Positions 17,785-27,388 of a DNA stretch of 34,291 nt are shown piece after piece. Under the pieces are notes generated by a model that saw only the letters and a list, made by a program, of their open reading frames with translations, had not been told where the DNA came from and ran no database searches. The stretch is from Deltaproteobacteria bacterium (lineage in GTDB: Bacteria > SAR324 > NAC60-12). Each line of letters starts with the position of its first letter. The first letter of the stretch is position 1. The stretch lies in assembly GCA_002726945.1 (NCBI GenBank), contig PBTB01000129.1:1-34291 (forward strand). Direction: 5' to 3'. The translations under genes and the position numbers were made by a program.

Positions 17785-18553
17785 TTTGGTGCTGGGTTTT
17801 CCCTTCGTGGAATTCCAGCAGATGGTGCGGAGGTTCGGCGGCGAGGACCAGTGTGAACTCGGATTTCTCCTTGGGAAGCAAGACGCGCAGGGTCCACGAA
17901 TCGGGGTAGAGTCGTAGCGTGTGGGCCTCGTGGGAACCAATGCGGGTGCTGAAGACTCCGGAACGCTCGCGCACCACACGCATACGCACCAAACTCATGG
18001 ACTGCGCCAAGGCACCAGATTCGAGTTCGATGGCGAGTGCGGGCAGGTAGAGTGTGAAGACGAACGGCTTGTCGCTTGAAGTGTTGAGGATGCCCCCAAG
18101 CTGCTTGCGGAGGTAGTCGAAAACGAACTCGAAGGCGGCAAAGCGTTCGCGGGGCACCTCCAGTTCAAACGTCCGGGACTCGTTCCCGTGCCGAAGTTCG
18201 GTGCGGATGGAGCCGGAACCGTAGGTGTTGGTGATGAACAGGTTTTCGCGGAGGTCTTCCTCCTCGTAGCGTAGCGGTTCTCCGCTCTTGGCATCGAACC
18301 AGAGCCGCTTGCGGGAAAAGGCTTCGCTGTCCGGATCGGTGTTTTCACTGCGCTCAACGAGGCATTCCTGTCCGCCACAGGATGCTACCGCATAGTGCAA
18401 GTGGGAGAAGCCCGTGACTTGCTGACGCTCCACATTCCAGTGCTGGTAGCTCAGACGGGTTCCGGGGTCCGGGAGCAAGGCTTGGGCAGTGGCGATTTTG
18501 GCAGGGCCCCCCAACACGCAAACCATGAAGACTCCAAGGATGAAGTGCGTCAC
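17756..18553 (-). CDS. Predicted exported protein, DUF3108-like
   Basis: Hydrophobic N-terminus VVTHFILGVFMVCVLGGPAKIATAQA; RKRLWFDAKSGEPLRYEEEDL and LYPDSWTLRVLLPKEK. Overlaps the pgi 3' end by about 29 bp, convergently. Confidence 0.6.
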   Translation of the reverse strand: MTHFILGVFMVCVLGGPAKIATAQALLPDPGTRLSYQHWNVERQQVTGFSHLHYAVASCGGQECLVERSENTDPDSEAFSRKRLWFDAKSGEPLRYEEEDLRENLFITNTYGSGSIRTELRHGNESRTFELEVPRERFAAFEFVFDYLRKQLGGILNTSSDKPFVFTLYLPALAIELESGALAQSMSLVRMRVVRERSGVFSTRIGSHEAHTLRLYPDSWTLRVLLPKEKSEFTLVLAAEPPHHLLEFHEGKTQHQITKLELADR

Positions 18554-18557
18554 AACC

Positions 18558-18782
18558 TCAGTCCGTGAGCTTGACCAGCCGATTGCGGTAGGCGGTCTGA
18601 AGCGAGTACTTGGGAAGTTCCGGCTCGTCCTCGGAGGTGTACCAAAACGCGGAGTTCTCGGAGTCCACATGGAGGATTGTGAAAACGCGACCTGTGTGTT
18701 CCTCCGGACTGCCGTACAGTGCACGGTCGTTCACTCGGAGGGGCTTGCCGTCGCGGTCTAGAAATTCGGTGGTGGTGGTCAT
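18558..18782 (-). CDS. Small conserved-looking hypothetical protein (74 aa)
   Basis: MTTTTEFLDRDGKPLRVNDRALYGSPEEHTGRVFTILHVDSENSAFWYTSEDEPELPKYSLQTAYRNRLVKLTD; compact arrangement immediately upstream of the next minus-strand gene. Confidence 0.6.
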   Translation of the reverse strand: MTTTTEFLDRDGKPLRVNDRALYGSPEEHTGRVFTILHVDSENSAFWYTSEDEPELPKYSLQTAYRNRLVKLTD

Positions 18783-18807
18783 ACTGGGTGATGGTGTGCG
18801 CAAATGT

Positions 18808-18996
18808 TCAGTTGTACGCTCCCTCGCATTTGCGGCAGAGCAGGTCGCGCTTGCGCATCATGGAGGATCGTGACCGGCAACGCCGGCAAACCACCTCGTT
18901 ACAGCGAACGCAAATGAGGATGTGTGACTGAAACCTGCTCAGCGGAAATCCGCAGAGAAAACAGGCTTCCGAAAGGAGACGGTGGACTTCCAGCAT
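18808..18996 (-). CDS. Small zinc-ribbon/treble-clef-like protein (62 aa)
   Basis: MLEVHRLLSEACFLCGFPLSRFQSHILICVRCNEVVCRRCRSRSSMMRKRDLLCRKCEGAYN carries four CxxC motifs. Confidence 0.65.
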   Translation of the reverse strand: MLEVHRLLSEACFLCGFPLSRFQSHILICVRCNEVVCRRCRSRSSMMRKRDLLCRKCEGAYN

Positions 18997-20407
18997 GAGT
19001 GCAGTGACAGAGAGATCAATTGAACTACCATACGAGCCCTTGATGGGACTTGCAAAACCAAAGCAGCACCGCCCCCGGCTCCGCAAGCAAAATGCCTCGG
19101 CGATTTCGGTGCGGGAGCAGGTGTTGGCCGATTTCGGCGCGTTCCAGCAATCAGGGCGCTGGAACCCGAATCCTTCCGGAAAGCTGGGAGACGAGCGCGA
19201 CCGTCGGCTCTACACACAACTCCTGCAAGGGTTGGCGAGGCACCATCGGTTGCTGGAGGCCGTGGTGCAGGAACGTCTGCATCGCGGGATTCATCTGGAC
19301 CCGAAAGTCGCGGCAACTCTCGCACTGGGGGTGTTTGAACTGCTACACATGGAGCGGATTCCGGCTCACGCCACACTGAACGAACTTGTGGGGGGGGTCC
19401 GTCAGCAGTTGGGCATCGCCCCCTCCCGGTTGGTGAACGGGGTCCTGCGCAATCTCCAGCGTGACTTGGAAACCGACAAACCCGTTCCGGGAGAACAACC
19501 GCTAGCTGTCCGCACCTCCCATCCGGACTGGATGGTCGAGCGCTGGATGCAAAATTACGGGACAGAACAAGCCGTGCGGATTTGCGAAGCGAACAACCGT
19601 TTTGCCGGAATCACGATTTGCCCGGGCCTTGGGTTGAACGGGAGAGCGCTGCAGCAATTGCTTGCGGAAGAGGGAGTGCAAGCCCCCCCTCATCCCCGGG
19701 TTCCGGAGGCACTGCTTGTGGAGCAATCGGCAGGTCTTTGGGAAACTCGTGCCTATGAGGAAGGGCGGTTCTGGGTGCAGGACACCTCTTCGCAGGTCAT
19801 CACCCATCTGCTGGCCGAACGGCTGGAAGGGTCGGTGCTGGATGTCTGCGCGGCTCCGGGAGGAAAGTCCCTTGGACTGGTGCGTAACGGTGTGCGTGTG
19901 CAAGCGGTCTGCGACCTCTCGACAAGGCGGATGCGGCGGGGGCGGAACAATTTTGAACGCTGCCAAGTGCCGTGCCCCCCGCTGCTGGTGGCGGACGGGA
20001 CCACCCTGCCGCTACCTACTGGCTCGGTGGATGCGGTGCTGCTCGATGTCCCCTGTTCGGCGACAGGGACGATTCGCAAGAACCCGGACATCAAGTGGAC
20101 CCGCAGTGCAACGGAATTGCTGAAGTGGCTGCCACTCCAGAGCCAGCTTCTGCATGAAGCGGCACGAGTAGTGCGTCCTGGAGGCGTGATCGCCTATGCA
20201 ACCTGCTCGCTTGAACTGGAGGAGAATGTCCGGCAAGTTCAATCTTTTTTGGAGGAGATGCCCAAGTTCGTGCTTGAGCCTTGGTCCATCAGCAAACCCC
20301 TGCCCACCGCTTGGGCGGGTTGGGAAACCCGTGAGGGGGTTTGGCACATGCTGCCGGACGACACGACGATGGGATTTTATGCCGCATTTTTGCGGTGTGT
20401 CGAATAA
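18995..20407 (+). CDS. rsmB: 16S rRNA (cytosine-C5)-methyltransferase RsmB/Sun
   Basis: NusB-like N-terminus; VLDVCAAPGGKSLGL, DAVLLDVPCSATGTIRKNPDIKWTRS, VIAYATCSLELEENVRQVQSFL. Confidence 0.9.
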   Translation: MSAVTERSIELPYEPLMGLAKPKQHRPRLRKQNASAISVREQVLADFGAFQQSGRWNPNPSGKLGDERDRRLYTQLLQGLARHHRLLEAVVQERLHRGIHLDPKVAATLALGVFELLHMERIPAHATLNELVGGVRQQLGIAPSRLVNGVLRNLQRDLETDKPVPGEQPLAVRTSHPDWMVERWMQNYGTEQAVRICEANNRFAGITICPGLGLNGRALQQLLAEEGVQAPPHPRVPEALLVEQSAGLWETRAYEEGRFWVQDTSSQVITHLLAERLEGSVLDVCAAPGGKSLGLVRNGVRVQAVCDLSTRRMRRGRNNFERCQVPCPPLLVADGTTLPLPTGSVDAVLLDVPCSATGTIRKNPDIKWTRSATELLKWLPLQSQLLHEAARVVRPGGVIAYATCSLELEENVRQVQSFLEEMPKFVLEPWSISKPLPTAWAGWETREGVWHMLPDDTTMGFYAAFLRCVE

Positions 20408-20420
20408 ATTGGAACTTTTC

Positions 20421-20448
20421 TTGCTACGGGATTTAGCCTCGCTATATT
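20421..20448 (+). promoter_or_regulatory. Sigma70-type promoter candidate for the DksA/TraR gene
   Basis: TTGCTA (20421-20426), 16 bp spacer, TATATT (20443-20448). Confidence 0.55.
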
Positions 20449-20457
20449 GTGTGGCAT

Positions 20458-20472
20458 CCTGAACCATTCAGG
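20458..20472 (+). promoter_or_regulatory. 5'-UTR hairpin or operator CCTGAA-CCA-TTCAGG
   Basis: Perfect 6-bp inverted repeat at the predicted transcript 5' end. Confidence 0.5.
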
Positions 20473-20483
20473 ACGGAGATCGA

Positions 20484-20876
20484 ATGGAAGACATCAAACA
20501 AAAGCTACAGGAGGAAAAGGAGCAGATCCTCGTGGAGTTGCAGGCGCAAAGAGCGTTCAACCAAGACGACTCCCGCAAGGATGTGGGGGACGAGGTGGAC
20601 AGCTCCGTGAATGAACAAGAGCGCGAACTGAGTCTGCTCATGCGCGACCGCGGCCGCGACCGTCTGGAGGCGATTGAGGAGGCGATCCAGCGCATGCAAG
20701 CCGGAGACTACGGTTTTTGCGAGGAATGTGGGGATCCCATTCCCAAGCGGCGCTTGATCGCCATGCCGTTGGCGCGGATGTGCGTGAACTGCCAGCAGGA
20801 TCAGGAGCGGGCTAACATCGCCCTGAGCGCGACCTCAAGCACCATGCACCTCAACTCCCTGCCGCGCGAGGACTGA
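20484..20876 (+). CDS. DksA/TraR-type zinc finger protein
   Basis: AIQRMQAGDYGFCEECGDPIPKRRLIAMPLARMCVNCQQDQE. Confidence 0.93.
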   Translation: MEDIKQKLQEEKEQILVELQAQRAFNQDDSRKDVGDEVDSSVNEQERELSLLMRDRGRDRLEAIEEAIQRMQAGDYGFCEECGDPIPKRRLIAMPLARMCVNCQQDQERANIALSATSSTMHLNSLPRED

Positions 20877-20883
20877 GCGGCAA

Positions 20884-20900
20884 CCGGAACCCGGTTCCGG
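20884..20900. repeat. Palindrome CCGGAACC-C-GGTTCCGG between the dksA-like gene and fliR
   Basis: 8-bp perfect arms around a single central C. Confidence 0.8.
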
Positions 20901-20920
20901 AGGGGCGGAACCACTCAACC

Positions 20921-21715
20921 ATGGCCGACCTGCTCAATTACAACGCGACCCAGCTTCTGGTGTTCGTTCTGGTGCTGGTGCGTGTCAGTAGCATCATTGC
21001 AACCGCACCGATGCTCGGCAGCAACTCGATGCCGGTGCAGGTCCGCGTAGTCCTCGCGTTGGTGCTGGCTTTGATTATCCAGCCCTTCACTCCCACCCTC
21101 ACCGTTTATCCGGACCAGCCTTCCGAATACCTGCTACTGATCGCCGGAGAACTGCTCATTGGGCTGGTGCTGGGCATGATCGGGCAAATGCTCTTTGCCG
21201 CCGTTGAGTTCGCCGGAACCGTGGTGGGGTTCCAGATGGGCCTGAGCATGGCAAACATCTTCGATCCGCAGTCCCAAGAACAGGTTTCGCTGGTTGGGCA
21301 GTTCAAGCGCATCTTTGCCGCCCTGATCTTTGTGGCAATGGACGGGCATGTCATCGTTGTGCAAACCATCGTCCGCAGCTACGAACTGCTGCCTCCAGGC
21401 GGGGCGAGCTTTAGTGATCCGCTCACACAGGAAATGATCCGCTTGTCTTCCGGAGTGTTCACGCTGGGTTTCCAGCTTGGTGCTCCACTCATCACCGCGC
21501 TCTTCTTGGCCAACCTGACGATGGCACTGCTCGCCCGTTCCGTGCCCCAGATTCAGATTTTCATTGTCGGTTTTCCCCTCACCCTGTTGCTGGGCTTCGT
21601 GATGCTCATGTTCGGCGTCCCGTTTTTTGCCCAGGCGCTCCACCGCATGTTTGAGATGTATGATGATCAACTGCTCAACATGCTGCGTATCCTCGCCTTG
21701 CCGGGCACTCCCTAA
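20921..21715 (+). CDS. fliR: Flagellar export apparatus protein FliR
   Basis: RVSSIIATAPMLGSNSMPVQVRVVLALVLALI, LIGLVLGMIGQMLFAAVEFAGTVVGFQMGLSMANIFDPQSQ, followed directly by flhB. Confidence 0.95.
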   Translation: MADLLNYNATQLLVFVLVLVRVSSIIATAPMLGSNSMPVQVRVVLALVLALIIQPFTPTLTVYPDQPSEYLLLIAGELLIGLVLGMIGQMLFAAVEFAGTVVGFQMGLSMANIFDPQSQEQVSLVGQFKRIFAALIFVAMDGHVIVVQTIVRSYELLPPGGASFSDPLTQEMIRLSSGVFTLGFQLGAPLITALFLANLTMALLARSVPQIQIFIVGFPLTLLLGFVMLMFGVPFFAQALHRMFEMYDDQLLNMLRILALPGTP

Positions 21716-21721
21716 CTCCAG

Positions 21722-22789
21722 ATGGCCGAACAGCAGGGGCAGGAAAAAACCGAGCAGCCGACCGAGCGCAAGCGGCAGAAGGCACGGGACGAGGGGCAAG
21801 CCACCTTCAGCAAGGAGTTGTCCTCCGCCGCCCTGCTGGGCGCAGCGACCCTCACCCTCTACTTCGCCAGTGCGTGGCTGCTGGATGGATTCCGGGAGTT
21901 GATGCGCGGGAGTTTCACCGAACTGCGCCCCGAACAGGATTTCACGATCACTGTGCTCTACCGGACTGTGGGGGATGCGTTTTCGGCAATGGCTCCGGTG
22001 CTGTTGGTGTTGTCCGTCGTGATTGTGTCGGTCGCCTTTCTCAGTTCCGTGATTCAAGTCGGGTTCCGGTTCACCCTCAAGCCTCTCGCGCCCAAGTTCT
22101 CCAAGATCAGTCCGCTCACGGGGATCAAACGGCTCTTTTCCACCCAGGGGCTGGCAGAGTTGCTCAAGAGCTTGGCCAAGCTCGCAATCATCGGGCTGAT
22201 CGGCTATTTCACCTTCGTGGACTTGTTGAGAGAGGCGAACAGCCTTGCCGTTCTGCCTCAGGAGGCGATCATCATCTTCAACTTCAAAGCCGCCACTGAG
22301 ATCACGGGGAAGATCGTACTCGCGCTCTTTGCCCTCTCCGTCTTCGATTACTTCTACCAGCGCTGGCAGCAGGAACAGCAGATCAAGATGACCAAGCAGG
22401 AAGTCAAGGAGGAGACCAAGGAGACGGAAGGGGATCCGCAACTCAAGGCCCGCATCCGTCAGATTCAGCGCGAGATGTCCAATGCGCGCATGATGCAGGA
22501 GGTGCCCAAGGCAGATGCCCTAGTGGTCAATCCGACCCACTTCTCTGTGGCCCTGCTCTATGACCGGGAGGTGATGGAGTCGCCACAGGTGATTGCCAAG
22601 GGTGCCGACTTTCTGGCGCTGCGGATGCGGACCATTGCCAACGAGAACGCGGTGCCAATTGTGGAAAAACCCGCTTTGGCGCGTGAATTGTACGCCTCTG
22701 TTGAGGTTGGGGAGTCGATTCCGGAACGCCTCTTCAAGGCAGTTGCCGAAATCCTTGCCCAAATCTACCGATTACGACCACAACGCTGA
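21722..22789 (+). CDS. flhB: Flagellar export protein FlhB
   Basis: EKTEQPTERKRQKARDEGQATFSKEL; autocleavage motif NPTH in ADALVVNPTHFSVALLYD. Confidence 0.96.
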   Translation: MAEQQGQEKTEQPTERKRQKARDEGQATFSKELSSAALLGAATLTLYFASAWLLDGFRELMRGSFTELRPEQDFTITVLYRTVGDAFSAMAPVLLVLSVVIVSVAFLSSVIQVGFRFTLKPLAPKFSKISPLTGIKRLFSTQGLAELLKSLAKLAIIGLIGYFTFVDLLREANSLAVLPQEAIIIFNFKAATEITGKIVLALFALSVFDYFYQRWQQEQQIKMTKQEVKEETKETEGDPQLKARIRQIQREMSNARMMQEVPKADALVVNPTHFSVALLYDREVMESPQVIAKGADFLALRMRTIANENAVPIVEKPALARELYASVEVGESIPERLFKAVAEILAQIYRLRPQR

Positions 22790-22928
22790 ACAGCGCGTCT
22801 GCATGAAAATGGCTTCGGACTTGATCTTTCTTGTCGGAAGCGTCAGATTACGCTGAACCCAGACTCGACGGTCATCGGAAGACCCACTGAACAGGCCTGC
22901 GTGGCCCACCTTTGCCTAAGGACCAGCC

Positions 22929-25031
22929 TTGGCGGCAAGCACCCAAACTCTCCCTCTCAACGGGGTCATCCGGAACACGGACGTCATTCTTGCGACTGGG
23001 GTCATCGGGATGTTGTTCATCATGGTGGTGCCGTTGCCGCAGATCATCCTCGATCTGCTGCTGGCGATGAGCATCTCCATTGGTGTGTTGATCCTCTTCG
23101 TCGCGCTTTTCACGGCCAGTTCGCTGGAGTTCTCGTCCTTCCCCACCGTTCTCCTCATTTCCACCCTCTTTCGGCTTTCGCTCAATATTGCCTCCACCCG
23201 GCTCATTCTGCTGGAGGGGCATCAGGGATCACACGCCGCCGGAGCGATCATCAAAGCGTTCGGCGAGTTCGTTGTGGGGGGCAACATCATTGTGGGGATC
23301 ATCGTCTTCCTGATTTTGGTGATCATCAACTTTGTCGTGATCACGAAGGGGACCGGGCGGATCGCCGAAGTCGCCGCCCGCTTCACCTTGGACGCCATGC
23401 CCGGCAAGCAGATGGCCATCGACGCTGACCTTAACGCCGGCTTGATCGATGATCAGGACGCCAAAAACCGCCGCAGCAAAATCCAGCGCGAATCCGATTA
23501 CTTCGGGGCACTGGATGGAGCCACCAAGTTTGTGCGCGGAGATGCCGTTGCCGGATTGATCATCACCTCCATCAACATCCTTGGTGGCCTCTTGATCGGC
23601 ACCACCCAATACGGCATGTCTGCTGGAGATGCATTCGATTCCTATGCGACATTGACGGTTGGAGACGGTCTGGTTTCGCAGATTCCAGCATTGATCATCT
23701 CGATTGCCGCTGGTATCGCCGTCACCAAAGCCTCGTCCGAAAACCGCATTTCGGAGGATTTGAAGAGTCAGGTTTTCAGCAACACGCAGGCGCTGTTTGT
23801 GGTCTCTGCCGTGCTGCTGCTCTTCGCGCTGATTCCGGGGCTGCCGCCCGTTCCGTTCCTGATGCTGGCGATCCTGACCTTCTTCCTCGCACAAGTGTCT
23901 CGGAAAGCGCAGGTGCAACTTGAGTTTGAACAGGAGCAGGAACAGCAACTTGAACTGCAACGCGAACTCACGGGAGAACCGGAAGACGTTGCGGAACTGC
24001 TGCCGATTGACGTGCTGGGGCTGGAGTTGGGCTACGGCCTGATTCCGCTCGTGGACGAGGAACAGGACGGGGAACTGCTCAAGCGTATCAAGGCGATCCG
24101 TCGGCAAACCGCCCTTGATTTCGGCTACATCGTCCCGCCCATCCACATCAAGGACAACCTTGAACTGTCTCCGGGCGAGTACTCAATCACAATCAAGGGC
24201 ATTGAGGTCGCCCGTGCCGAATTGATGGTCGGGCACTACCTTGCCATGAAGACCGGCGACGTGGACGAGGAGATTCCAGGAGTGGACACGGTGGAACCGG
24301 CCTTTGGGCTTCCGGCGATCTGGATCGCTGCGGAAGACGAGGAACGCGCGCAATTTGCGGGCTACACGGTGGTGGACCAACCGACCGTCCTCGCCACGCA
24401 CATCACCGAAATTCTCAAAAACCACGCCCACGAGTTCATTGGCCGTCAGGAAACCCAGCGGCTGCTCGACAGCTTTGCCAAGAACGAGCCGAAGATTGTA
24501 GAAGAACTGGTTCCAGGACAACTCCCGCTCGGCACGGTGCAGAAGGTCATCCAGAACTTGCTGCGCGAACAGGTCTCCATCCGCGATCTCCACACCACGC
24601 TTGAAACCCTTGCGGACGCCTCCTACGTTACCAAGGACGCGGATCTGCTCACCGAACACGTCCGGCAAGCCCTTTCCCGGCAGATCACCCGGCAATACCA
24701 GACGCCGGACGGCATGTTGCCCCTCATCACCTTCAGCCAGGAACTGGAAAACCAAATCGCGGCGGCCATCCAGGATTCCGGACAGGGATCGTACTTGGGA
24801 CTCAACCCCAACGTGGCCCAGACGGTCATCACCCGCATTGACGGGCTTTTGGAGCAGTTCACGATTAACAACTACCAGCCCATCCTGTTGTGTTCCCCGC
24901 TGATTCGACCGCATGTGAAAAAGCTGGTGGAGCGCTTCATCCCCAATCTGGTTGTGATCTCCCACAACGAGGTCGCCCCGGACGTGCGCATTGAAGCGCT
25001 TGGCATGGTACAATTGGGCGGAGAGGAGTGA
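22929..25031 (+). CDS. flhA: Flagellar export protein FlhA
   Basis: LDLLLAMSISIGVLILFVALF, GTGRIAEVAARFTLDAMPGKQMAIDADLNAGLIDDQDAKNRRSKIQRESDYFGALDGATKFVRGDAVAGLII. Confidence 0.96.
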   Translation: MAASTQTLPLNGVIRNTDVILATGVIGMLFIMVVPLPQIILDLLLAMSISIGVLILFVALFTASSLEFSSFPTVLLISTLFRLSLNIASTRLILLEGHQGSHAAGAIIKAFGEFVVGGNIIVGIIVFLILVIINFVVITKGTGRIAEVAARFTLDAMPGKQMAIDADLNAGLIDDQDAKNRRSKIQRESDYFGALDGATKFVRGDAVAGLIITSINILGGLLIGTTQYGMSAGDAFDSYATLTVGDGLVSQIPALIISIAAGIAVTKASSENRISEDLKSQVFSNTQALFVVSAVLLLFALIPGLPPVPFLMLAILTFFLAQVSRKAQVQLEFEQEQEQQLELQRELTGEPEDVAELLPIDVLGLELGYGLIPLVDEEQDGELLKRIKAIRRQTALDFGYIVPPIHIKDNLELSPGEYSITIKGIEVARAELMVGHYLAMKTGDVDEEIPGVDTVEPAFGLPAIWIAAEDEERAQFAGYTVVDQPTVLATHITEILKNHAHEFIGRQETQRLLDSFAKNEPKIVEELVPGQLPLGTVQKVIQNLLREQVSIRDLHTTLETLADASYVTKDADLLTEHVRQALSRQITRQYQTPDGMLPLITFSQELENQIAAAIQDSGQGSYLGLNPNVAQTVITRIDGLLEQFTINNYQPILLCSPLIRPHVKKLVERFIPNLVVISHNEVAPDVRIEALGMVQLGGEE

Positions 25032-25089
25032 GGTGGGCCGCTGGAGCGGATCCCCGACTTGCTGATCTCCCCGGCCTGCTAAGCCGTTC

Positions 25090-26403
25090 ATGAACCTAAA
25101 ACGCTACCGAGTCACCAACATCCAGGAAGCCCTCCAACTCATCAAGCGTGACTTGGGACCGGAGGCGATCATCGTCTCCACCCGTCAGGTGAAGGAGGGG
25201 AAGGGCACCTTCGGACTGTTCGGCAAGACCGTCCTTGAAGTCACTGCCGCCCGTGACGACAAGCCCAAAGCCACCCTTTCCTCGGCGTTGGGCCGCAACC
25301 TCAACGGGCAGCCGTCACTGGACGTGGAGGAAATCGCTCCATCCACTGAGGTTGAAGAGCCGTCACTCCGTAGCCCGTCTCCACTGCCGCCCTCACCAGC
25401 GGTTGCGCCGTTGCCTTCCTTGGATTCGAGGGCTTTGCAGCCCATTCGTCAGGAACTGCAAGGACTCCGGGAGGTGGTGGAGGAGTTGAGTAACCGCACT
25501 TCGGCGTTTGAGGAGTTCTCCAACAACCAGCTTCGGCACGAGTTGGGCGAGATGCGGCACATGCTGCACCTAATGGCGAGCCGTTCCTCCCTGCCGGACG
25601 ATCTCGATCTTCCGGAAAACCTGATGATGCTCTACCAGCAGTTGAAATTCGGAGGGTTGGAGGACAAGTTCTCACGTCGGCTGGTGCTGGAGGCCCAGAA
25701 AAACATTTCAGACGAAGACCTTCAGAATTTCTCTTACGTCAAGATTTTCCTTGCCCGGATGCTCATGAAGATCATTCGGACCACCGAGGGCATCGAGTAC
25801 ATCACCGCTCCGCAAAAGGTGGTTGCGCTCATCGGACCCACGGGAGTCGGCAAGACCACCACTGCGGCGAAAATCGCCTCCGACCAGATGCTCAAGCGTA
25901 AGCGGCGGGTGGGGTTGATCACGGTGGACACCTTCCGAATCGCAGCGGTCGAACAATTGCGGACCTACGCGAAAATCATCAACGTGCCGCTGCGCATCGT
26001 CTCAGACCGTCAGGAGATGGACAAGGCGGTGGAGAGTTTCTCCGATTGCGATGTGGTGGTCATCGACACCGGCGGCTGCTCCCAGCGCGACGAGGGGCAG
26101 ATGTTCGAACTCCGGGAAATCTTCGATGAGCGTGGGCGCATCCACAACCTGCTCGTCCTCAGTTCCACCACCAAGGACAACGACCTCAACGAAATCACCC
26201 GCAAATTTGGCGTGATGCCCATTGACGGCGTGATCTTCACCAAGCTCGACGAAAGCGCGTCCTACGGGACTATCTTCAACCACGCGATCCGCTTCAAAAA
26301 GCCGGTCTCCTTCCTGAGCACCGGGCAGAAGGTTCCGGAGGACATCGAGATGGCCACCAAGGAGCGCATGGTTGATTTGCTGCTCAACATCTCCGGAAGC
26401 TGA
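25090..26403 (+). CDS. flhF: Flagellar biosynthesis SRP-like GTPase FlhF
   Basis: MNLKRYRVTNIQEALQLIKRDLGPEAIIVSTRQVK; GPTGVGKTTTAAKIAS; FTKLDESASYGTIFN. Confidence 0.95.
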   Translation: MNLKRYRVTNIQEALQLIKRDLGPEAIIVSTRQVKEGKGTFGLFGKTVLEVTAARDDKPKATLSSALGRNLNGQPSLDVEEIAPSTEVEEPSLRSPSPLPPSPAVAPLPSLDSRALQPIRQELQGLREVVEELSNRTSAFEEFSNNQLRHELGEMRHMLHLMASRSSLPDDLDLPENLMMLYQQLKFGGLEDKFSRRLVLEAQKNISDEDLQNFSYVKIFLARMLMKIIRTTEGIEYITAPQKVVALIGPTGVGKTTTAAKIASDQMLKRKRRVGLITVDTFRIAAVEQLRTYAKIINVPLRIVSDRQEMDKAVESFSDCDVVVIDTGGCSQRDEGQMFELREIFDERGRIHNLLVLSSTTKDNDLNEITRKFGVMPIDGVIFTKLDESASYGTIFNHAIRFKKPVSFLSTGQKVPEDIEMATKERMVDLLLNISGS

Positions 26404-26407
26404 CCCC

Positions 26408-27322
26408 GTGCCCGCTGTGACTGTCACCACCGATCAGGCCGCATCCCTCCGCAAGCTGGTCAGCGATTCGAAAATCACCGCCGCGCCGCGCAAGGGCCGT
26501 GTCATCAGCATAACCAGCGGCAAGGGCGGTGTGGGCAAGACGAACATTTCCATCAACCTCGCCTACGCGCTTGCGTCAATGGGGCGACGGGTGTACCTGC
26601 TCGATGCCGACCTTGGACTGGCAAACATTGACGTGCTGCTCAACCTCACCCCGGCATACACCATTGACGATGTGCTGTCGGGCGAGATGGAGTTGCGCGA
26701 CATCATCGCGGACGGTCCCGGCAACATCAAGGTGCTGCCCTCCAGTTCCGGAGTGGTCGAAATGGCGGAGTTGGACGAGGATCGCCAAGCCCAGTTGCTC
26801 GAAAAGCTCAAGGACCTCGATGACGACATTGACTACCTGATCATCGACACGGGGGCCGGAATTGCTTCCAACGTGCTGCGCTTCAACGTTTGCGCCGATG
26901 AGATCATCCTCGTCGTCGCCCCAGAACCGTCCTCCATGACGGACGCCTATTCTGTGATCAAGGTGATGGCCAGCCGCTATGACATTCGCAGTTTCAACCT
27001 GCTCGCCAACTCGCTGGAGTCGCCTAAGCAGGGGGAGCGGGTCTTTGAGCATCTTCAGAAAGTCTCACGGGATTTCCTGCAACTGGAACTGAATTACCTC
27101 GGCGGCATTCCCCGCGACCCCAAACTGATCAAGGCGGTCCGGTCCCAGCGTCCCCTGCTTGAAATGTTCCCGGATGCTCCGGCGGCAAAGAGCATCAAAG
27201 CTCTGGCGCAACACATTGAAACCTCCGCAAGCGTCCCTCGTTCCCTGGCGGAAACTCCACGGAAGGACAAGCCACTCCGCTTCTGGGAGCGCATTTTGCA
27301 GTGGCGTGAGAAGAAGAACTGA
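26408..27322 (+). CDS. flhG: MinD-like flagellar number regulator FlhG/FleN
   Basis: ITSGKGGVGKTNISINLAYALASMGRRVYLLDADLGLANIDVLL; follows flhF with a 4-nt gap (GTG start). Confidence 0.93.
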   Translation: MPAVTVTTDQAASLRKLVSDSKITAAPRKGRVISITSGKGGVGKTNISINLAYALASMGRRVYLLDADLGLANIDVLLNLTPAYTIDDVLSGEMELRDIIADGPGNIKVLPSSSGVVEMAELDEDRQAQLLEKLKDLDDDIDYLIIDTGAGIASNVLRFNVCADEIILVVAPEPSSMTDAYSVIKVMASRYDIRSFNLLANSLESPKQGERVFEHLQKVSRDFLQLELNYLGGIPRDPKLIKAVRSQRPLLEMFPDAPAAKSIKALAQHIETSASVPRSLAETPRKDKPLRFWERILQWREKKN

Positions 27323-27388
27323 ACCCGCAATCCCCTGAGATGGGAGAGTCCCTGTCCAGAAAAACAGGGAGCGACCGCAACTTTCGGC

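Noticed and set aside
21134-22441. 435-aa minus-strand ORF opposite fliR/flhB
   Set aside because: Antisense shadow of two unambiguous flagellar genes.
22790-22928. Riboswitch-like leader between flhB and flhA
   Set aside because: I looked for c-di-GMP (GEMM)-type motifs given the motility context and found no convincing match.
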